A stretch of 64,000 nucleotides of DNA, taken from Platerodrilus igneus. Lineage: Eukaryota > Arthropoda > Insecta > Coleoptera > Lycidae. The stretch's first letter is position 1. Each line of letters begins with the position of its first letter. The DNA is taken from contig JARFIW010000599.1 in the NCBI GenBank assembly GCA_036346225.1, positions 1,178,001-1,242,000 of the forward strand, written 5' to 3'. The translations under genes and the position numbers were made by a program. Shown here piece after piece: positions 60,331 through 64,000 of the stretch. The notes under the pieces are model-generated. The model was not told where the DNA came from. It did not search any database and saw only the letters and a list, made by a program, of their open reading frames with translations.

Positions 60331-61175
60331 TATAGTGTCACTTATGGGCTATAGTTGCACAATCTAAACAATCACCAGGCGCACCTGGCCAAATTTGCAA
60401 ACGTAGATGGTATCTTTTCGTTTTCCTTCAGCATAACGTTCTTTACATTGCTTTCTTGAAAACTTCCCAGATACTACTTTATCTCTTATTGACAAAGTGT
60501 GTTGTCCTTACTTTAGAGGAGGAAGAACAGCTGTCGACTTCTTGGAATTTTTTTAACACCATCGAAATAATTGCCAATCGAAAATCGTAGAGGGTCATCT
60601 TTCTCCCAGAATATTTATTCAACAATTCATGTGCATTGATCATTATTAATTGGCAAGACATGAATGAAAATTTTAGTAGGGCATCTAATTGTTTTTCTTT
60701 CACACGGATAGTATGCCAGCATTTGATTCTGATGATCAACCCCAGACATAAATTATATTGCAATATCTTCAATGGTTTCACTTTTTGTTTCTCGTGTCTG
60801 GTTTGGACTTCTACTATTTCATTCGTATATTCGTTAGAGATATGTCACTTGCCTTTTGTCTTTCCACTGAGCAATGAATATCCCATTAGCATATATGCAG
60901 GGTGTCTACGAAAAGTTACGAAAAAGACACGAATTTCGTTTTGCGGTAACTAAAGTAACGAAAAGTCACTAAATCCTATATCTCGGTCCCGAATTTTTTC
61001 TTTATTGTTTGATTATCGTATGTATTTCCACAAATACGTCATAAAATTTTATAGCCATACTTCGGATATTGCAGCAAACAAATGTTAAAGGACAAAAAAA
61101 TTCCTTCATCGTACCGAAAGCAGCCTGTCTCTTTTCATTATACATTTATTCGGTTGGGTTATATAAACCCTGCGG

Positions 61176-61500
61176 TTTTTATTTGACGCCTTGAATCTAG
61201 AAATCGCGGCTTATCAATGCTTGAACAGCGGCTTTGTGTGTATATTTCTAACATGCTTTTTTATTATTGTATGCGGCTGTAATAAATACCTGCTATTGTA
61301 ATCAACTCCAGACACTGTGGCCGTAGCACCAATGACCTTCATTGTAATAGGGAATTGGAATGTGGGGTAGGTAGCAGCCGGATGACCGAATTTAAAGAAT
61401 ATTACCGCAAGTCAGTCATAAATAAAACCTTATGAGATGTGTTTCGTTTTTATTATTTGTAACGCGACAAGATTTTACGTTTTTAAGTTTACACAGCGCG
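61176..61500. other. Unassigned DNA
   Basis: No gene or repeat recognised. Confidence 0.4.
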
Positions 61501-61519
61501 TATGTACTTAAAGTGAAAA

Positions 61520-62297
61520 CTTTCTTGTAAAAATGCCTGGAAAGTGTTAGTTTTTTGAACTTTGACTAGCAAATCCGATTTTTAAAAGCTAGTTACAACC
61601 AGTAACATGTTGCTTTTTGTGCCTACTGCAAAAAAAATTGATATTTCAAAAGCTGCAATATAGAATGTAAAACTTCATTCCAAGGGACTAAAGCATTCTA
61701 AAGTAGCTAATCCAATACTCAATATGAAGCAACCGACTATTGAGAATAATTTAGTTAGAAATACTCCGGTCTCAGACTCCCAACAAAATGATATTTCAGC
61801 TTCGGTAACAGCTGATTTACCTGCAAAAGTGTATTCTGAAGAAGCTGATTGTGAAAATAAAAATATTGCATCATACATGATCCGTAACGAGATTATTAAA
61901 GCTGAAATATTATGGACTATGCACAAGATAGTATCTTATTCTTCGTCAAGAGTTCATCAGGATGCTATTGAACTTTTTCCAATAATGTTCCCAGATTCTT
62001 TTATAGCGAAAAACATGCAGTTACACAAAGACAGAATATGTTATATAGCCACTTTTGGCTTGGGTCCGTTTTTCCAAAACGAACTTTTAAATAAAATCAA
62101 AGATTGTTTTTTTTTGTGTATACGTTTTGACGAAAGCCTGAATAAAGTGGTGCAAAAATGCCAAATGGACATTCTTGTCGGATACTGGGATGATGAAGAT
62201 AATATGGTTAAAACAAATTATTTGTCTTCGTGTTTTCTTGAAAAAACCACTGCCATCAATCTTTTAAATGGTTTTTTAAATACCCTAGATTTTCTTA
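61520..62297 (+). pseudogene. hAT transposase fragment (BED-finger type)
   Basis: A decayed zinc-finger-like stretch (CAYCKK, then FKSCNIECK with stops) precedes an open frame from 61724. That frame reads IIKAEILWTMHKIVSYSSSR, ELFPIMFPDSFIAKNMQLHK, ICYIATFGLGPFFQNELL, IRFDESLNKVVQKCQMDILV and TNYLSSCFLEKTTAINLL. This order is typical of hAT transposases of the type seen in insects and other animals. The frame is cut at 62298 by insertion of an RTE-like LINE, so the RNase H-fold end is missing. Confidence 0.75.
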
Positions 62298-62298
62298 G

Positions 62299-63170
62299 TC
62301 ATCATCATTAGGTCTTCAGTCCTGGAACTGGTTAGACGCGTACCATCATTGTTTCCTATTCTGAACTAACCTACAGATTTCCCTGAAATGTGCACAGTCT
62401 GCATCTATAACTATCTGATGTAGGTCTACAGCTACCTCTTTTTTTCTATTTCTGCTTGTCTACTATTCCCCAAAAATGCATTAGAACGTATTCTGCCCTT
62501 CTATTTCTCTTTTCTTTTTCCCCAGATATCCTTGTTCCCCTACTATTTCTATAACTTATTTGTTATTATCTTTGTCTGTCCATGCTATCGCCCTCATACA
62601 TCTAAAGCACAGCATTTCAAAAGGCTGCTACCGTTTTTCTGTCTGCCTTTCAGACTTTCCGTATTTCATAGGCATACCGTGCTGTGCTCCACACATATGC
62701 TTTCAACAATTTTCTTCTTGTTCTATGTTTGTTGTCTTTCCTCAAGGCGCTGTTCTTTTTTGTTAGATGCAGTTTGGTCAAGTGCTATTGTTTTACAATT
62801 ATATACCCTATTTCTGAGACATTCAGTGGTTGTGAAGGGAGGGCGTCGCCGTGGATCAATGTAGTAAGCGTAAGACTACGGATCCCAAGGTCCTGGGTTC
62901 AAATCCCGACACGGCCGACTGCTTGAAAAATGACATGTGAGCATTTTTCACAAAAATTACGCCCTCGTTCGGATGAGAGGTTAAATGGAGGTCCCGAGTG
63001 TGAGTGTTGTCACGCACGTTAAAGATCCCTACCTTGCCTGGAACGGCAACAAAAAACTCGCCTCCTGGCCAATGTAGTACCTTCTGGTGGAGCATTGGAA
63101 ATATAAATGCACCGTTGTGAAGGGAGGTAAGCAGCCTGTGGCTGCCAAGTTCCCCCAACATTTAACCATT
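62299..63170 (-). mobile_element. RTE-like LINE 3' fragment, copy B, split by a SINE
   Basis: Begins TCATCATCATTAGGTCTTCA on + (the LINE tail on -), matching 19549-20145 through GTGAAGGGAGG and continuing after the SINE with TAAGCAGCCTGTGGCTGCCA. It interrupts the hAT frame. Decayed coding matter only. Confidence 0.75.
62843..63113 (+). mobile_element. tRNA-derived SINE with 14-bp target duplication
   Basis: GTTGTGAAGGGAGG flanks both sides (62829-62842 and 63114-63127). The head folds like a tRNA: GCCGTG at 62848 pairs with CACGGC near 62915, an A-box-like TGGATCAATGTAGT lies between, and GGTTCAAATCC is a perfect B box. The body and the AATATAAATGC tail match the fragment at 46030. The minus-strand frame across it is not a gene. 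Confidence 0.88.
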
Positions 63171-63284
63171 TACCGATTTAATATATTTTCCAATATATCT
63201 TTTCGCACAGTCAACATTAGTTGCAGATATTTCGCAATCAACAACTAGTTGTTTATACTAACATCAGATTTATCTGCGCTTATT

Positions 63285-63505
63285 TTTTCGTCATTAGGTT
63301 TTTCGTGTCAAAACTGGTTGGACACGTACCTGCACTTATTTATATTCTGAGCTAGCCTACATAGTTCCCTGAAATTCTCACATAGCATGTGTATACAGCT
63401 CGTTCCCCTTCTATTGTTTTCTAATTTTATGCCCTATTTCACCGAGATTCAGTGAAGGGGGTTAAGCAACCTGTGGCTACCAAGATCCCCAACACTTACA
63501 CGTTT
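63285..63505 (-). mobile_element. RTE-like LINE 3' fragment, copy C
   Basis: Shares TCATTAGG, ACTGGTTGGACACGTACC, CTGAGCTAGCCTAC and the AGTGAAGGGGGTTAAGCAAC block with copies A and B, with an internal deletion. No coding capacity. Confidence 0.65.
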
Positions 63506-63614
63506 GCCGAAATAATGGTTTTCCAGTAAATCCTTTCGCACTTAACATTATTCGAGAATATTGCCCAACCAATTCTTGTAGTTACTTATAATAATCATCA
63601 TGTTTAAGCACAGT

Positions 63615-64000
63615 TATTTTTTTCGTCATTCGTTTATCCATCTTGGGATTGGTTGGATGCATACCTCCATTGATTTCTATTCTGGGCTAGTCTACACATC
63701 TCCCTGAAACCCCTACAGCCTACATCTTTTACTATCTGTGTGCAGTAGTCTAACCTAGGTCTGCCTCTTCTTCTCTTTTTTCAGATCTCTGCTTCTAATA
63801 TATTCCGCACTATTCCCTCATGCCGTAGTATGTGGCCTATCATCCTATCTCTCCTATTTTGTACCGTTTTCCACATATTTCTTTCTTCCCCTACCATTTT
63901 TAGTACCTCTTCGTTCTTAACTTTGTCTGTCCATGATATCTTCATCATACGTCTGTAGCACCACATTTCAAAGACCTTTTTCTGGTCCGCTTCTCCTACT
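63615..64000 (-). pseudogene. RTE-like LINE, reverse transcriptase C-terminus, runs off the window
   Basis: The minus frame 63966-63781 reads MWCYRRMMKISWTDKVKNEE, VLKMVGEERNMWKTVQNRRD, RMIGHILRHEGIVRNILEAE. This is the well-known end of RTE-like endonuclease/reverse transcriptases of animals. After a frameshift it continues with RGR-like, CVD and W-rich pieces to about 63640. The catalytic part lies beyond 64000. Confidence 0.85.

Larger units (their letters stand above)
58347..61175 (+). repeat. 2.83-kb tandem duplication, unit 2
   Basis: Direct copy of 55516-58347. The junction is TCTGCGG/CTATGTTTG, with GG shared at the breakpoint. Differences are few and mostly single-base changes in homopolymers. 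Confidence 0.93.

Overview
Eukaryotic, AT-rich genomic DNA, most likely from an arthropod (probably an insect). The evidence is a spliced kinesin gene with GT/AG introns and a dense load of transposons typical of insect genomes: BEL/Pao, Gypsy, ISL2EU, DD41D mariner-like, hAT, RTE-like and CR1/jockey-like LINEs, and tRNA-derived SINEs. I cannot name the species. No bacterial genes, operons or CRISPR arrays are present.

The only host gene I can support is on the + strand: nine exons of a KIF17/OSM-3-type kinesin-2 motor, between 12925 and 54193. They encode the end of the motor domain (switch II to the neck) and most of the coiled-coil stalk and tail. The exons before switch II lie upstream of the window, and the last visible exon ends in a good donor, so the 3' end is also missing. 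The gene mixes tiny introns (49, 50, 50 and 139 nt) with very large ones (11.7, 8.5, 16.6 and 2.7 kb). Almost everything else in the window is transposon cargo inside these introns, or inside the unseen introns on either side.

Layout. 1-12.9 kb: an LTR family beginning TGTTAC and found in inverted orientation (319-4376), a decayed BEL/Pao element (5000-8528) between two nearly identical 2.3-kb direct repeats, and the 3' end of a Gypsy element with its LTR (to 12596). 12.9-24.8 kb: exon 1, an LTR fragment, a nearly intact two-gene ISL2EU transposon (THAP-DDE transposase plus YqaJ exonuclease, 15214-19286), and a LINE reverse transcriptase split by an inverted-repeat element with an 11-bp target duplication. 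24.8-25.6 kb: three kinesin exons. 25.6-34.2 kb: a solo LTR, a foldback MITE and a 1.2-kb palindrome made of two inverted LTRs around a primer-binding-site-like centre. 34.2-51 kb: a 6-kb inverted structure punctuated by (AT)n tracts, SINE pieces and a DD41D mariner. 51-54.2 kb: four kinesin exons. 55-61.2 kb: a second DD41D element with roughly 490-bp terminal repeats, partly copied in a 2.83-kb tandem duplication. 61.2-64 kb: a hAT fragment, RTE-like 3' ends and a SINE with a 14-bp target duplication.

The best leads are the inverted-LTR elements that carry one shared 4-bp target duplication, the intact ISL2EU gene pair, the inverted-repeat family with 10-11-bp duplications, and the (AT)n-bounded inverted units at 34.6-40.6 kb.
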